The notes: generated by a model from the letters alone, not told the origin. 64,000 nt of DNA from Sepioteuthis lessoniana (GCA_963585895.1 CAUZXS010004388.1:5001-69000); one strand, 5' to 3'; positions 1 to 10,340 are shown, counted from the stretch's first letter. Numbers and translations are program-made.

Positions 1-114
1 AAAATAAACGGTTTTTATATTAATTATTGAAGACAGTAAATGTTCGTCTGAAATGTTTATTTTGAAATCTGTTAAGATTGTTGTTATTTTTGAAAAAAGA
101 AAAGAACTACCAAC
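1..114 (-). other. start of LMAN1 intron 1
   Basis: Downstream of the exon on the minus strand, the sequence begins GTTGGTAG and becomes AT-rich. Reading on from the exon gives a stop after two codons, so the coding frame must be spliced here. No second exon falls inside the window. Confidence 0.7.
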
Positions 115-304
115 CTCCTCCATGTTCCCAGAACGGGATCCCTTTATCCTTCTGAATTAAGTGTGGACCTTTAAAGCTGAGCTTATACTCGAACCTCAGT
201 CGGGGTGCCGTGGACGAGCAGAGAACAGAATTGAACCACAGGGTCAGGATAAAAACCGCCGAGAAGAGGACAGCTGGACACCTGCGTATAGCTACAACAG
301 CCAT
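115..304 (-). CDS. LMAN1: ERGIC-53/LMAN1-like L-type lectin, first coding exon
   Basis: The 190-bp exon encodes 63 complete codons plus one base. Residues 1-29 are a signal peptide: Arg-Arg at 7-8, then a long hydrophobic core ending at Cys29. Residues 37-49 read RFEYKLSFKGPHL and 57-63 read PFWEHGG, the hallmark start of the ERGIC-53 lectin domain; VIP36/LMAN2 differs here. The ATG at 304 sits in the context AAAATGG, and the frame upstream offers only a GTG, so this start is preferred. The exon ends in phase 1 at 115, followed by the donor GTTGGT. Known family role: a type I membrane receptor that binds mannose-rich glycoproteins in the ER and carries them to the Golgi intermediate compartment with MCFD2. 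The rest of the lectin domain, the coiled coil and the C-terminal ER-exit signal lie left of the window. Identity is by recognised motif, not by a search. Confidence 0.85.
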
Positions 305-600
305 TTTGAAAAGTGCAAGAATACAAACAACGTGCCACCTGGCGGACACCGGCGAATCTAAAAAATGTCGGACAGCAACACAGGGGAGATAACTCTAAAA
401 GACCATTTGCTTTACGGTGCTTTTACAAGAAAAGGAAGAAGAAGAAGAAAAATGAAGGATGGAAGTCGTTATATCATCTCCTCTTTCTCCTCCTCGCCTA
501 AAACGTGATGCGTGTGTCTACGTGGTTGGCTAATTCCATGTGACGTTTGCACGTTTCAACCAAGACAGATTTTTTGAAAAACTAAGATAGAATTTCTTAA
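305..600 (-). promoter_or_regulatory. 5' UTR and putative promoter of LMAN1, with ACGTG cores
   Basis: This stretch is immediately upstream of the start codon. It has ACGTG at 503-507, CTACGTGG at 518-525 next to a CCAA motif, and TGACG at 541-545. ACGTG/CCACG cores are what ATF6 and XBP1 recognise in ER-stress elements, and LMAN1 is an ER-stress-induced gene in other animals. The exact spacing of a canonical ERSE (CCAAT-N9-CCACG) is not met, so the call rests on the motif cluster and position. No convincing TATA box or transcription start was located. Confidence 0.45.
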
Positions 601-1270
601 ACCAAAAACAACCCACCCCCAAAAAATACAATAAAAACCAAAACCTTCGTTTTTTATTTTTTTGTTTTTTCCCCTCTGTGAAGGAAAGAAACAAATAGAA
701 GAATTACTAAAAAAAAAAAAAGAAATGTACTTTTTGGCATAATGCACGAATTTTCTTTTCTTTTTTCTTTTGTTTTTTTTTTTAGAGTAAACTGTTCATT
801 AAAAAAAAGCATTATCTTTCGCTTGCTATACAATCCGGTTTTAATCTAATCACATCAAGGGAAAGTGATCTATGCTACTGGCCCAAAAGGGTTACCGCCT
901 TCTTAATCCACTTCGCCTTGGGATTCTTTCATAGATGTATACAACCTTACGCTAATCAGACATTTATTTTGAAACCCATACGACTGAAAAAAGGGGTGTA
1001 TTTTCAGTGCTTTAGGGTGATATAAATAAAACAGGGATATCTAGTGTTACAGCATTTTAACTATTATGCCTTGACTTTAAAAATTAGACTTTTGCAATTA
1101 GTCCTTTGGTGTTTTCTTTGGGCTTCTCGGTATTGCATGGTAACTCAGTTTCACAAACTACTCCTTCATCCGGTGCTTCTTCCTATCAGCCCGTGAAACT
1201 GTTCTCCCTCCACTCATTCGCTGAATGTACGATCTTCCAGTGAACTAGGTGAATTCCATCAGCACTCCTA
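601..1270. other. AT-rich stretch, nothing recognised
   Basis: Homopolymer A/T runs dominate 640-810. No open frame with protein-like composition, RNA gene or known repeat was recognised. Confidence 0.6.
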
Positions 1271-1450
1271 TTGAATTTTTCACACAAGCGCAAGCTGATG
1301 TTCTTTCACTTGAGTCTAAGTGACAGCAAGTTTCCTCAGATCTCTAGAACTCTCCCGATTACCTCGTGCTGTGGTTTGGAAGGTTACAATTTTTCCTCCA
1401 GTTTTCGGAGTCTCTTTTTCATGTTCTTTAGGTTCATAAGGTTTCTGCTG
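1271..1450 (-). pseudogene. LINE family G tail fragment (decayed)
   Basis: Read on the minus strand, this matches the 3' end of the coding region of the LINE seen best at 31255-32290: the segment that encodes the GALGTV...ETIQTTALL...ARILRRVL region. It is heavily decayed. The plus-strand open frame across it is only its antisense shadow. Confidence 0.55.
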
Positions 1451-1689
1451 CAGAGTTCTTACGAAGGGGACAGCAGCATTTTACAGCAGAAATCTAATCA
1501 GAGGGATAAATACATGGGTCGAATACATAGGCCGTCTCTTATGAAAGATACTCTGGATCCTTCTAAAAACGGACAAGGAGGAATTTAGACAGATGGACAA
1601 GAAAGAAAAAAAAAAAAGAAAGAAAATTGATGACGACGACAAGGTATAGGATCCACACTTTTTTTATTTTCAGTTAAATTAGCTAAGAA

Positions 1690-1810
1690 AACGTAAATCA
1701 GAATATTCTAGAAAAAAAGCATCCAAACCTCACTAACTTAGAATATTTTTAAACCAATCAGCAAACATTAAAACATTCTCGAAAAAATTGATCAAACACT
1801 ATAAGTAATT
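1690..1810 (-). promoter_or_regulatory. repeat segment with perfect heat-shock element
   Basis: At 1701-1713 the sequence is GAA-TA-TTC-TA-GAA, a perfect three-unit heat-shock element. Nearby, on the minus strand, lies a CCAAT/ATTGG motif in a context (GATTGGTTTAAAAAT) shared with copies at 6.7 kb and 28.4 kb. This is therefore one copy of a dispersed module rather than a gene promoter. HSF binding is inferred from sequence only. Confidence 0.5.
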
Positions 1811-1884
1811 TCTATGATTCTCATCGGTTAGATCAAGTTTTAGCGATGAGATATTGTTGTTACGTGTGTTGGTTACGTTGTTTA

Positions 1885-2669
1885 TTTCCTCGCTAAGTTT
1901 TAAAGGTAAATAAATGAGAGAGAGAAGGCGAAGATGCCGTAAGGTTTTATATGAAGGTTTTAATGGCAGCATGGAATAAAGTGTTTACGCTGGTATGCTG
2001 CAAGTCTCGTAGGAAGGAAAGAAGTAAGGAAGGAAATGAAGTTGTAATAGAGTTGAGAAGGCATTTTAGCAGCTAAATGCCCGAGCGAAATGTGCATCGT
2101 TAGGTTAAGGCATTGTTGAATGTGTGAGTGAGATATGTTCGCCATAGTGTAGCAAAAGTCGTGTTTGCTGGTTAAGGACAGAAACGTTGTCGTCGTCCAT
2201 GAAAGTGTGGTCCTGGTCGTTTGGGGAGAGAAGTGTAAATGTCTCTAGAAAATTTTGATGAAATGGCTGGTTGTCTGAGCGTAATTTTGCGTCGCAGTCG
2301 ACATAGCCGAAGTTGAAGGCAACTTAGAGTTGTTCCTGTGTGAGGCGGATTGAATTCATCTAATTCATATTCAACTGGGAACCCTTGGTCTAAGAGAATA
2401 GACGCAAGGGGTCCATAAATTAGATGGCTTTCTTCATGGTGGTGTGATGCCGCTGCTAAAAGGAGAGCGGACAATAATTACGTCTGCCCAGTTTGAAGGC
2501 TCCTGAGGAAGAGAAAGTGTTTGGCAGGCTTTCCCCCATCTGGTGCTGTCCGGAAAAATTGTCCGGGCTGAATAGGATAAGTCATCCTGTTTGGGTGAAA
2601 ATATGCGTCGACCCTAACGGTCAAATTAATTAACGCGCCAAACAAAAATAATAAGTTCTTTCTGCTACA
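1885..2669 (-). mobile_element. LTR-like repeat, family C
   Basis: On the minus strand it begins TGTAGCAGAAAGAACTT and runs through the GGGTCGACGCATATTTTCAC block to a segment ending near GCGAGGAAATAAAC. It is co-linear with 15405-16110 on the plus strand. The open frames across it are not protein-like and change between copies. No 4-5 bp target duplication was found for this copy, so the right end (2669) is firmer than the left. Confidence 0.6.
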
Positions 2670-3270
2670 AGGTCACAAGTTGTGTTTACTCATACGTCCG
2701 CACATTTGAACTTTAGGTTACCTGAAATAAAATCTACCCGCGTAAACTTAGAATATATTATTTTGATCCATTCAAAGTGTATAAGAACCTAGAATTTTTT
2801 AGTTCAAAAAAGGAGGAGGCGACACACAGGCGGCCACAGACGATACACGCGGAAGAAAAAGGTCAGACGCACACAAATACATTAACACGTCAACAGTGGG
2901 CTTGAATGACCAATAGATTTAGTGACTTAGATATACCAGAACTCATAGATACCGTACACATACACATGTATGTAAGTACGAGTTGACCTCTCTCTTTCAC
3001 ACACTTCCTTCCATTGCACAAATTTATGAACCTTACTACCTTTGTATTTGTTATTTGTCCAGTTGTGATTAAGTAAAATTGTTTGTTTTTTTAAGATTCT
3101 TGTTTTTATCATTTCTTTTGTCTACGTTTGTACAAATTGTGTTGTATATTGTGGAACTGGCACTCTGATTTACATCTTAGAGAAATACCCATTCCTCCAT
3201 AAAGGCCTTACACCCAATATACGACATTGATAGATTCTATGTGACAATTATTATTGTGGTTGTTGTTGTT
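2670..3270. other. no feature recognised
   Basis: Mixed AT-rich sequence without a recognisable gene or repeat. Confidence 0.5.
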
Positions 3271-3274
3271 ACTC

Positions 3275-3500
3275 CTTGTGAGTTTTTAAAACCAACGTTA
3301 GCTGATGGTATTTCACTGAAGTCTGAGAGATAGGAAGTCTCGTCTCCCGGACTTTTCTCAGTATTTTAATGCTGTAGTCTGCATGTTCCCCCCCCTGTTC
3401 TCTGATTTCTAAGTCTTCTTGTCTCTTTACCAAGCCTCTGAAGATCGTTTCGATCGCACTAATTACAATTCGTATCACTGTCACCTTCATGTTCCATAAT
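3275..3500 (-). pseudogene. LINE family G tail fragment
   Basis: The minus strand retains the segment encoding a KVT-IRIVISAIETIFRGL-like stretch, which corresponds to KVTIIPIVIGALGTV in better copies. A poly-C run at 3388-3395 and stops break the frame. Confidence 0.6.
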
Positions 3501-3559
3501 TTTTTTTAATTTTCAGGCAAGGTTATCTTTCTTTTCGCTTTCATTTATTAAGTTTATGT

Positions 3560-3722
3560 TCGGAGTGAATCTCGCTGGAAAAACGTGATGGTGCGAGAGT
3601 CTCGTGACGCATGCGCAACGAACCTTCTCGGGACGCTGTTGCGCTTTTTGGATCGAGACGTGAAGAGGAGAAGACGCAGAGACAGAGAAGACGAAGTCAC
3701 GGTAACCTCGTGATGTAGAAGT
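3560..3722. promoter_or_regulatory. CpG-rich patch with NRF1-like motif
   Basis: This short GC- and CpG-rich island in AT-rich surroundings contains CGCATGCGCA at about 3608-3617, which fits the NRF1 consensus, plus several CGTGA/TCACG motifs. No coding exon is adjacent. It could be an old LTR promoter, since the LTRs at 40.3 and 46.5 kb also carry ACGCATGCGT, or a weak host promoter. Confidence 0.3.
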
Positions 3723-4040
3723 CACCGAACTGAAAACACATTTTTCTCCAACTGCACTAGTTTTTACATGAGTAGTCGTTCACCATATATTTTCTTGTGT
3801 AGTCATTCAAGTCTATAGGGTAGCGGCTGTGTGTTTTGTTGGTCTCACGGTGATAGTTATGTGCCGTTCTAAAACGTTAGGAGTATTTAGACGTGCTAAG
3901 GTCCGACCCAAGGTTTCGAAGCAAGGAGGAAGAACGCTAAATTACGCTCTGGACCTTAATTGTTTTTCACTGCAAGGAGGAAGAACTTTAAATTACTTGC
4001 TGTATTGTTGCCGCCCTTTTTTATTTAATTCCCTACATTT
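3723..4040. other. no gene; short direct repeat
   Basis: Two copies of GCAAGGAGGAAGAAC-like sequence, each followed by AAATTAC, lie about 50 bp apart (from about 3921 and 3973). Nothing else was recognised. Confidence 0.5.
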
Positions 4041-4044
4041 ATTT

Positions 4045-4530
4045 TAACTCTGTGGTCCGACAGGACAGCAAATTCCACTATTCAGCAGGCTCTTTTTTTG
4101 TTTTGTTTATTATCGCTGTCTTGTCGTCTGACCAGGATTAGGTGATCTGTTGTGTCTCAAAATCAGAGAGAGGTTTGTGCGCCTGATTCTTCAGGACAGA
4201 TTCTGGTTTGTATGGTTTAATCTAAGTTTGACTCATCTCTAACTGATGATTTTTCACTAGAGTCTCCTCAGGTCTCCAGGACTCTTCTAAGTATCCTAAC
4301 TGATTTTAGCATAGCTTGTGGTCATGGGGGTTTCAGTTATTTCACTAATCTCCAGTTCACCGAGTCTCTTTCCTAGGTTCTTGGAGACTATTCCAATTGG
4401 TGTTAGTGTCACCTCTATGTTCCACAACTTTTTCATTCCTCTAGCAAGGTCTAGGTACTTGTCCAGTTTTTCCCCTTCATTCATTTTCACTCTGTAGACT
4501 GATTGCACTACAAAATTCACGAAATGACTA
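4045..4530 (-). pseudogene. LINE family G fragment
   Basis: The minus strand matches two blocks of the LINE tail: the segment downstream of the PD...D motif (4045-4130) and the LARGMKKLWNIEVTLTPIGIV block (4296-4520). This shows internal loss and stops. The plus-strand frames are shadows. Confidence 0.65.
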
Positions 4531-4584
4531 AGTTTTTTTGTTAATCAAAATTGGGTCTATTATTATTATTATTACTATTACTCA

Positions 4585-5115
4585 TTTTCGAGATTTTCCC
4601 ACCAGCGTTAGTTGATGGTTTCTCGCTGGAGTTTGAGTGACTGCAAGTCTCCTCAAGTCTCCAGAACTCTTCTGGGTATTCTGGCCGATTTCAATAATGC
4701 TGTAGTTTGGATGGTCTCCACTTGTCCTCTCATTTCCAAGTCCTCCAGTCCTTGTATTAATCCTTTTTTTGACTCTACCAAGAGCACCAATTGCAATTGA
4801 TATAACCGTCACTTTTATGTTCCATAGTTTTTTCAGTTCTCTAGCAAGGTCCAGGTACTTATCTTTCTTTTCGCTTTCTTTCTATTTTACTCTGTGGTCA
4901 GCCGCAACGGAAAATTCCACAATTCGGCGAGTTCTCTTTTTTGTTGATTATTATTATTATTATCATTATTATTATTGCGAGTTTTTCACTCTACTTCCCG
5001 GAATTGTTGCATCTACAAAATCCTCAATGTTGGTAGGTCCTCTTTCTCTTTCTTTTCTTGACACACAGAATCATCAATATCGTCCCGCAGCAGGCAAAGC
5101 CTTGTACATCATCAT
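4585..5115 (-). pseudogene. LINE family G fragment, second in tandem
   Basis: The right part (about 5010-5100) matches the 5' boundary region of the long copy at 32210-32290. The left part carries the GALGRVKK...ARILRR-type tail. The zinc-knuckle and PD...D segments between them are deleted. Both this and the long copy end beside ATT/ATC trinucleotide runs. Confidence 0.6.
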
Positions 5116-5194
5116 CATTATCAATTTTCCTCTTCTGTTTCATCAGTCTGAGTTCCTACCTTGTCTATTTTAGGAAGGGTCCAGAGTATCTTAC

Positions 5195-5450
5195 ACCCGT
5201 CCAGCTGTATTCTACTACTCAACCGACCTCAGCTTCCTGCAACGATCACCCGGCTGCATCCTATCACTCGACCGACCTCAGCCTCCCGCTACGATCGTCC
5301 AGCTGCATTCAACGACTCAACCGACAGCTACCCGCATCAAACATGTAGCTGTATCTCCACGACTCGACCTACGCCAGCTACCCGCATCGAATATCCAGCT
5401 GCGCACATCTATGACTCGACTATACGAGCTATCGACATCACCCATCTAGC
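5195..5450 (+). repeat. degenerate 48-bp tandem repeat, about five units
   Basis: CAGCTG(T/C)AT-type starts recur near 5203, 5251, 5299, 5346 and 5396, each followed by ACTC(A/G)ACCGACC-like sequence. The 48-bp period is a multiple of three, so long frames survive without selection. A poly(A) signal, AATAAA, follows at about 5502. The unit resembles a retrotransposon 3' region, but I cannot name the family. Nothing was recognised from 5520 to 5750. Confidence 0.55.
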
Positions 5451-5754
5451 TGAAGACCAAATACAACCGCCACGGACTTTACACTCACGTTTGTAAATCT
5501 GACAATAAATTGTCACTTTTATTGTATTTGTTACCTCGCCTTTGTTTCCTTCATTGTCTTTGGCTGTCAATTACTCACACGCATTAAACTTAAATCATTT
5601 GCAGGGTCGACATCCGCAACAAGCCGAGCGTGGGAATTGCTGCACTGCATGAGAGCGTCTATGAGTGGTTTGTGCTTATGATGGTCCGTTGGCATGCTTA
5701 ATAGTATCCTACGTTGCTGAGTCAGTAGCTTAATGTGTTTTGGCTGATGTAGAG

Positions 5755-5890
5755 GATAGATGTTTTGGGGTTCTTTGTTTAATGTCAGAGCCATTCTTCT
5801 AGAAGAACAATAGTGGTACTATTTAACCCATAGCAAGGAGGATAAGAGGGTTCATTCCTTTTCCAAGGGTATTTGTCCAAAAATGTGTAG
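5755..5890 (-). mobile_element. SINE family A fragment
   Basis: In reverse orientation it holds the family A body: GTTTAATG...CCATTCTTCTAGAAGAACAATAGTGG, then TATTTAACCCATAGC and AGGATAAGAGGGTTCAT. The tRNA-like head is missing. Confidence 0.7.
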
Positions 5891-6186
5891 TGGAAACATG
5901 TAATTGGATATTTAAGTGAATATGTAATTTCCAACTTGTTGTGGGTGCATGTGAGTGAGTTCTCGTCCGTATTTTACGGGTATTGCTCTCAAGTTTAGTT
6001 TCAATCACAAATACAGCACAAATTTTTACAATCACGTAAAACAAATGGAATATGACAACAACGAGCGTTAAGAAACAATTTAATATTCATAACAAAACAG
6101 ATATGAAAATAAATGAGAAACATAATGTGCGAGTGGCCTTTGTAGAAATACAGTTATGGCCAATTAAATGAAAATAAGATTGTTCA

Positions 6187-6233
<47 letters not shown>

Positions 6234-6690
6234 AAATGTTAATAGAGTCTGTTAAATAAATGGTCCTCGTTTGGATGAAGTAAGCTGAATAAAATATTTG
6301 TCTTTACTCACATTAAGTCCGTACTGTGTTTTTTCTTAAGATTGTGGCGACAGCGTGTCTCATTGATGAAAGAAAGTTCGCAAGTTTTTCCTTTGAATCT
6401 TAATCGCGACCATCTGCGGCTTGGTCGTGACCTATAATGAAAAGTCTTTTGGGGTAGTAGACAGAATGACCTTTTGGCCGTGGAAGAAATGAATTGACTG
6501 ACCGACAGCTGACTGACTATTTGACTACTGACTGAGTTGATTAAATTCATTGTTACTAATACTTTAGTTGTGGATCAAAAATAGTTTTATTGCAGTTCTA
6601 AAATTTAAGCGCGTAGACATTTCTTGACCAATCAGATTTGTATTTTTACTTATTTATTTTAGAGCCTTGATATTTTCTGTTAATTAGTTT
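5891..6690. other. no gene; (GT)n microsatellite
   Basis: A (GT)n run occupies about 6189-6231. The remainder is AT-rich with no recognisable coding or repeat content. Confidence 0.6.
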
Positions 6691-6835
6691 CTGATCCTGT
6701 TTTTTCTAGAATGTTCTTATTCTATGTTTTTAGTTGATTGGTTGAAAAATATAAAAATGTAATTTAAATGCTAATGCGGTGTTGATCCAAAATTTCTAGA
6801 ATGTTCTTATATATGTTTTTGTTGTTTATTTTAAG
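6690..6835 (+). promoter_or_regulatory. two heat-shock elements with CCAAT-type motif
   Basis: Perfect TTC-TA-GAA-TG-TTC modules occur at 6704-6716 and 6794-6806. The first is followed by TTGATTGGTTG, an inverted CCAAT box. The same arrangement recurs at 28397-28430. It is a tandemly doubled copy of the dispersed module also seen at 1.7 kb. Confidence 0.55.
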
Positions 6836-6867
6836 ACTTAAAAAAAGGTATATTTTATAAGTGAATG

Positions 6868-6955
6868 TAATTTGCGTGAGCGGAGTTCGAACTCGCCTTA
6901 TACAAGTTCGCAGTCCAACACTTTAACCATTACACCACGAGGACACCCCGCGGAT
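6868..6955 (-). mobile_element. tRNA-like head of a SINE (family A type)
   Basis: The minus strand reads GTCCTCGTGGTGTAATGGTTA (box A region) and, about 40 bases on, GCGAGTTCGAACTCC (box B). Both pol III promoter boxes are intact, but the body is not present next to it. It is not a functional tRNA gene, because the cloverleaf stems are not maintained. Confidence 0.6.
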
Positions 6956-7076
6956 AAATTAGTAAATAATTGCATAAAACACAGACCGACAAATTTAATA
7001 AATTTTATTTCTTTACTTTGAGTGAAAAGTTTCTTGAAAAACGAGAGTTACAAAGTCTTTTCGTAGTTTTAGCGGA

Positions 7077-7634
7077 AATATTTTCCAATATTCATATTTA
7101 CCAACCCCTCCGCTCGGGCAGGATATAATACAAGGTCAATTTTTATGCTGAGTTTAACAGATTTGAATTCAGAGTTTTCCTTCTCCAAGACTAGTTGCCT
7201 CACCAAGGCTGAAGAACCCAGTCTGTCCTACTATTTACCCATAGTTGGAGGGAAAATAACTGGATTTATACCTTTCCCAAAGGTGTTAGTGCTATGTGAA
7301 ATGCAAGTAGCCTGGTCTAGGATTTGAACTCGTGTCACCGTGTCCATTTCCTACGACGATAACCATTACACCACGGGTACCTCCATTTTAACAGGTTTGA
7401 ATTCAGAGTTTTCCTTCTCCTAGACTAGTTGCCTCACCAATGCTGAAAAACCCAGTCTGTCCTACTATTTACCCCTAGCTGGAGGGAGAATAATTGGATT
7501 CATACCTTTCCCAAGGGTATTAGTGCTATGTGAAATGGAATTAGCCTGGTCAAGGATTTGAACTCGAGTCGCCGTGTCCATTTCCTACGACGATAACCAT
7601 TACACCACGGGCACCTCCAATATTTTCCAATATT
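7077..7634 (-). mobile_element. dimeric tRNA-derived SINE (family B) with 16-bp target duplication
   Basis: Two head-to-tail monomers (7619 down to about 7389, then 7386 down to 7093) each start with GAGGTGCCCGTGGTGTAATG or a close variant and have box B GAGTTCAAATCC. Only the second monomer keeps the 3' end. The pair is bounded by a perfect 16-bp direct repeat, AATATTTTCCAATATT, at 7077-7092 and 7619-7634. The dimer therefore integrated as one unit through LINE-type retrotransposition. The monomer form is at 32707-33001. Confidence 0.85.
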
Positions 7635-8640
7635 TACATTACAAGTACCAAAAAGTTCATGCATTAAATGTGGCAGATTGCATTATCTAAGTCTTGATAT
7701 ATTTTTGCGTCTGTAAAAGATCTTTGTGTGAGTATGTTACAATATAGGAGGGAAATGATATCTATACGTGTTGGGTATCACCCACCTTTTTCCACACAAT
7801 GAACTAGTCCATCTGACATATATAGCAGTAGCTACTAATACTAGAGAAGACTAAAAGGTGACGAGCAGCTTCTTATAGGAATAGTATGAGAGGGTTGGAG
7901 ACTGGAGATCGCACTAGATCACCTTACTTGCTACCGTAATAACGGAAGCCAATACTATCGTTGGACTATATCTTTATTCTGTATTCACTAATCTTATGTT
8001 CTTGTCTACTAATAGTCTCTCTTTTGTATATACTTTTTCCTGAGAATATATCTCTATTTCCTCTCATATCGTGGTTTGTCCTTTATTTAATATTACAAGC
8101 GTTCACTAACCAGAACGCAACAATACGCAAATATGTAAGCGGATACTGATAAAAAAAAAATTAATCAGCAAAGGAAATGTTTGTACGAGCATGTCTATGT
8201 AAATAAGATATTTTCGTTAAAATTCAAATAATCAAGCGATGTTTAAATTAGATTTATTCTTGACGAAACAGAATGTTAGATTTCGACTCAAAAGAAATAG
8301 ATTCCAAAGTAGATTTTCAGAATAAATCTATGGAAGATTTTATCTATTTTATTACTTATTTATAAAATTGAGGTCGGCTCGAAATTAGATTTAAAAAGTT
8401 GATGATTTATCTATCATTCTAATTGGTTAAAAAATGTATTTTTAACAATCTAGGCGGGAAAAGTATTTTAAAATTGTTTTGGGGTTTGACCCTTCAAATT
8501 TTGCGCGGCAAGTCAAATATTGTCGTCTGCGAAATCACAAAGAAAATTTAAAAAGAGCGCTGTTTAGTCAATTAATGAAAAATACAGATACAAAAATTAC
8601 TGCTTCTGGAGTTGGTTTTTTTATATAAAAATTACCACTT
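7635..8640. other. AT-rich, no gene recognised
   Basis: A 62-residue hydrophobic open frame at 7961-8149 is explained by T-rich composition. No repeat family was recognised. Confidence 0.55.
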
Positions 8641-9830
8641 CTTTAATTATGGAAATCTGTTTATTTTCCATCCTAGCTGCCAAGGGTCACGAGAGCGGGA
8701 ATCGAAGATACCTGTGTGTGCTTCAGGAGCACTACTTGTGGTGCTTTCTTATTGTTCAAAGAGGGTCAAATGACCTGCCTCCACATCGAGTCTGTATCAA
8801 GTAACAATTTGTTTCGAAAAAATACTGGGTCACTCATGAATTACAAGGACTGATATGTCTTCAACAAACAAAGGTGCTGGTACTCACAACTTAAAAAGGG
8901 GGTGTTGTATAAATGGAAAATAAGATTTGGAAGAGTCTCTTAGGCAAAAAATATCTCTTGGGAAAACCTGTTCACTTATCCGTCAAGAATACAGCGAATA
9001 ATGCAGACACATGGGGTTTATTCAGCAAATTCAATTGTAAACATCATGGTCTGAGTCGAGACAGCACAAATTCTCAGATATAGGCAACAGCACATTCCGT
9101 TAGGAAGAGTACAACACAGTAGGGCAGTTCTGAAACACCTCGTGGTTAAAGTCAAGACAGCACAAATTCAAAGTTATAGGCAACAGCATATTTCAGTGGG
9201 AGAGGTTCAGTGCTTCAGCAAAATTCTTATAGGGATTTACTCCCTATTCCCTATTTTTCCTTAACTGTAGGGAAGAGCAAGGTTTAAAAACTAGCAAATC
9301 CTGCGAAAATTCACAGGACTATTAAATTCAAGTCTTCTCTGAGCCGAAATAAGATTATTCTCTCATCATTTCCAAAACATCCCGTCATTTCCTTCCGGCG
9401 GTCACAACCATAAAAGTCCCTCCCAAGAAGATGTCCCCATTACAATAAAATCATTCCAACAAATACAGCGTAAATTACGTAAATGGCATGCTAGAAGGAA
9501 GCATGATCACGTGCATTGTGTGGGTAGCATGTTAGAAAGAGGCGTGTCTGCGTGCAACATCTAAGCAGCTGGTTGGAGGAGATGTGACCACGAGAATTTT
9601 CGTGGGCGTCCGGTATATTATATAACCAGGGAGATGTCAACCCGAAAAGCAGAACGAAGAGGAAAGAGATTCACAGAAGATCCGTAGCGTCAGCCCCTGT
9701 GTGTGTGTGTATCTCAGCCATCTTCGACCCTCCATACTCTATCCCCCCCGTACATTTTGACTAATAAAAGGAAAAGAAAAGAAAAGTAACCCATTTTATT
9801 TTTATACATTAATTTTATCTTTCTCTGCTA
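8641..9830 (+). promoter_or_regulatory. LTR-like promoter region
   Basis: There is a TATA-like TATATTATATAA at about 9614-9625 and a poly(A) signal AATAAAAGG at about 9764. Upstream lie two direct repeats: GACAGCACAAATTC-type units about 97 bp apart (9060, 9157) and a CATG(C/T)TAGAA unit repeated 43 bp apart (9487, 9530). TATA, then poly(A) signal within 150 bp, is the layout of an LTR (U3-R). Termini and target duplication were not found, so this is tentative. Confidence 0.35.
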
Positions 9831-9855
9831 TAAAACACTATTAAAATAGTTTAAC

Positions 9856-10340
9856 TTAGCTAGGGTTTTCCCTTCTATCGTTAGTTCCACTCTCCAGTTT
9901 TCCATAGCTCGCGTGATGAAGTTTAAGATTTGCTCTGATATCTTGAAAATTTATGATTATATCACTCTTGGAAAGTTTTTCTATACTAGTGCTAGTTGGT
10001 GGTTTTTCACTGGAGACTGAGCGACAGCAAGTTACCTCAGGTCGGTCACGAGGTCTCTTCTCAGTATTCAACACTGCTGTGGTCTGGATGATTATATCAC
10101 TCTTGGAAAGTTTTTCTACACTAGTGCTAGTTGGTAGTTTTTCACGAGAGACTGAGTGACAGCAAGTTTACTCTGGTCGGTCACTAGGTCTCTTCTCAGT
10201 ATTCAACACTGCTGTGGTCCGGATGGTCTCGATTCTCACTCTGATTTCTTGTTCTAGTCTTTTTTTCAAGCCTTTGAAAACCGTTCTAAGCTCACCAATT
10301 ACTGGGCGCGGAAGCAAAATTAGGAATATTTTAGTATAAC
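9856..10340 (-). pseudogene. LINE family G tail, tandemly duplicated
   Basis: Two successive copies of about 125 bp contain the TTAVLNTEKRPSDRPE-like segment (minus strand). The second extends into the IGELRTVFKGLKKRLEQEIRVRIETIRTT block. The duplication is within the same tail region that is amplified at 30.2-31.0 kb. Confidence 0.55.

Noticed and set aside
2172..2474. 100-residue minus-strand frame
   Set aside because: It lies in the family C repeat; the sister copy at 15.4-16.1 kb does not keep it open.
6868..6955. Functional tRNA gene
   Set aside because: Pol III boxes are good but acceptor and anticodon stems do not pair; it matches the heads of SINE copies.
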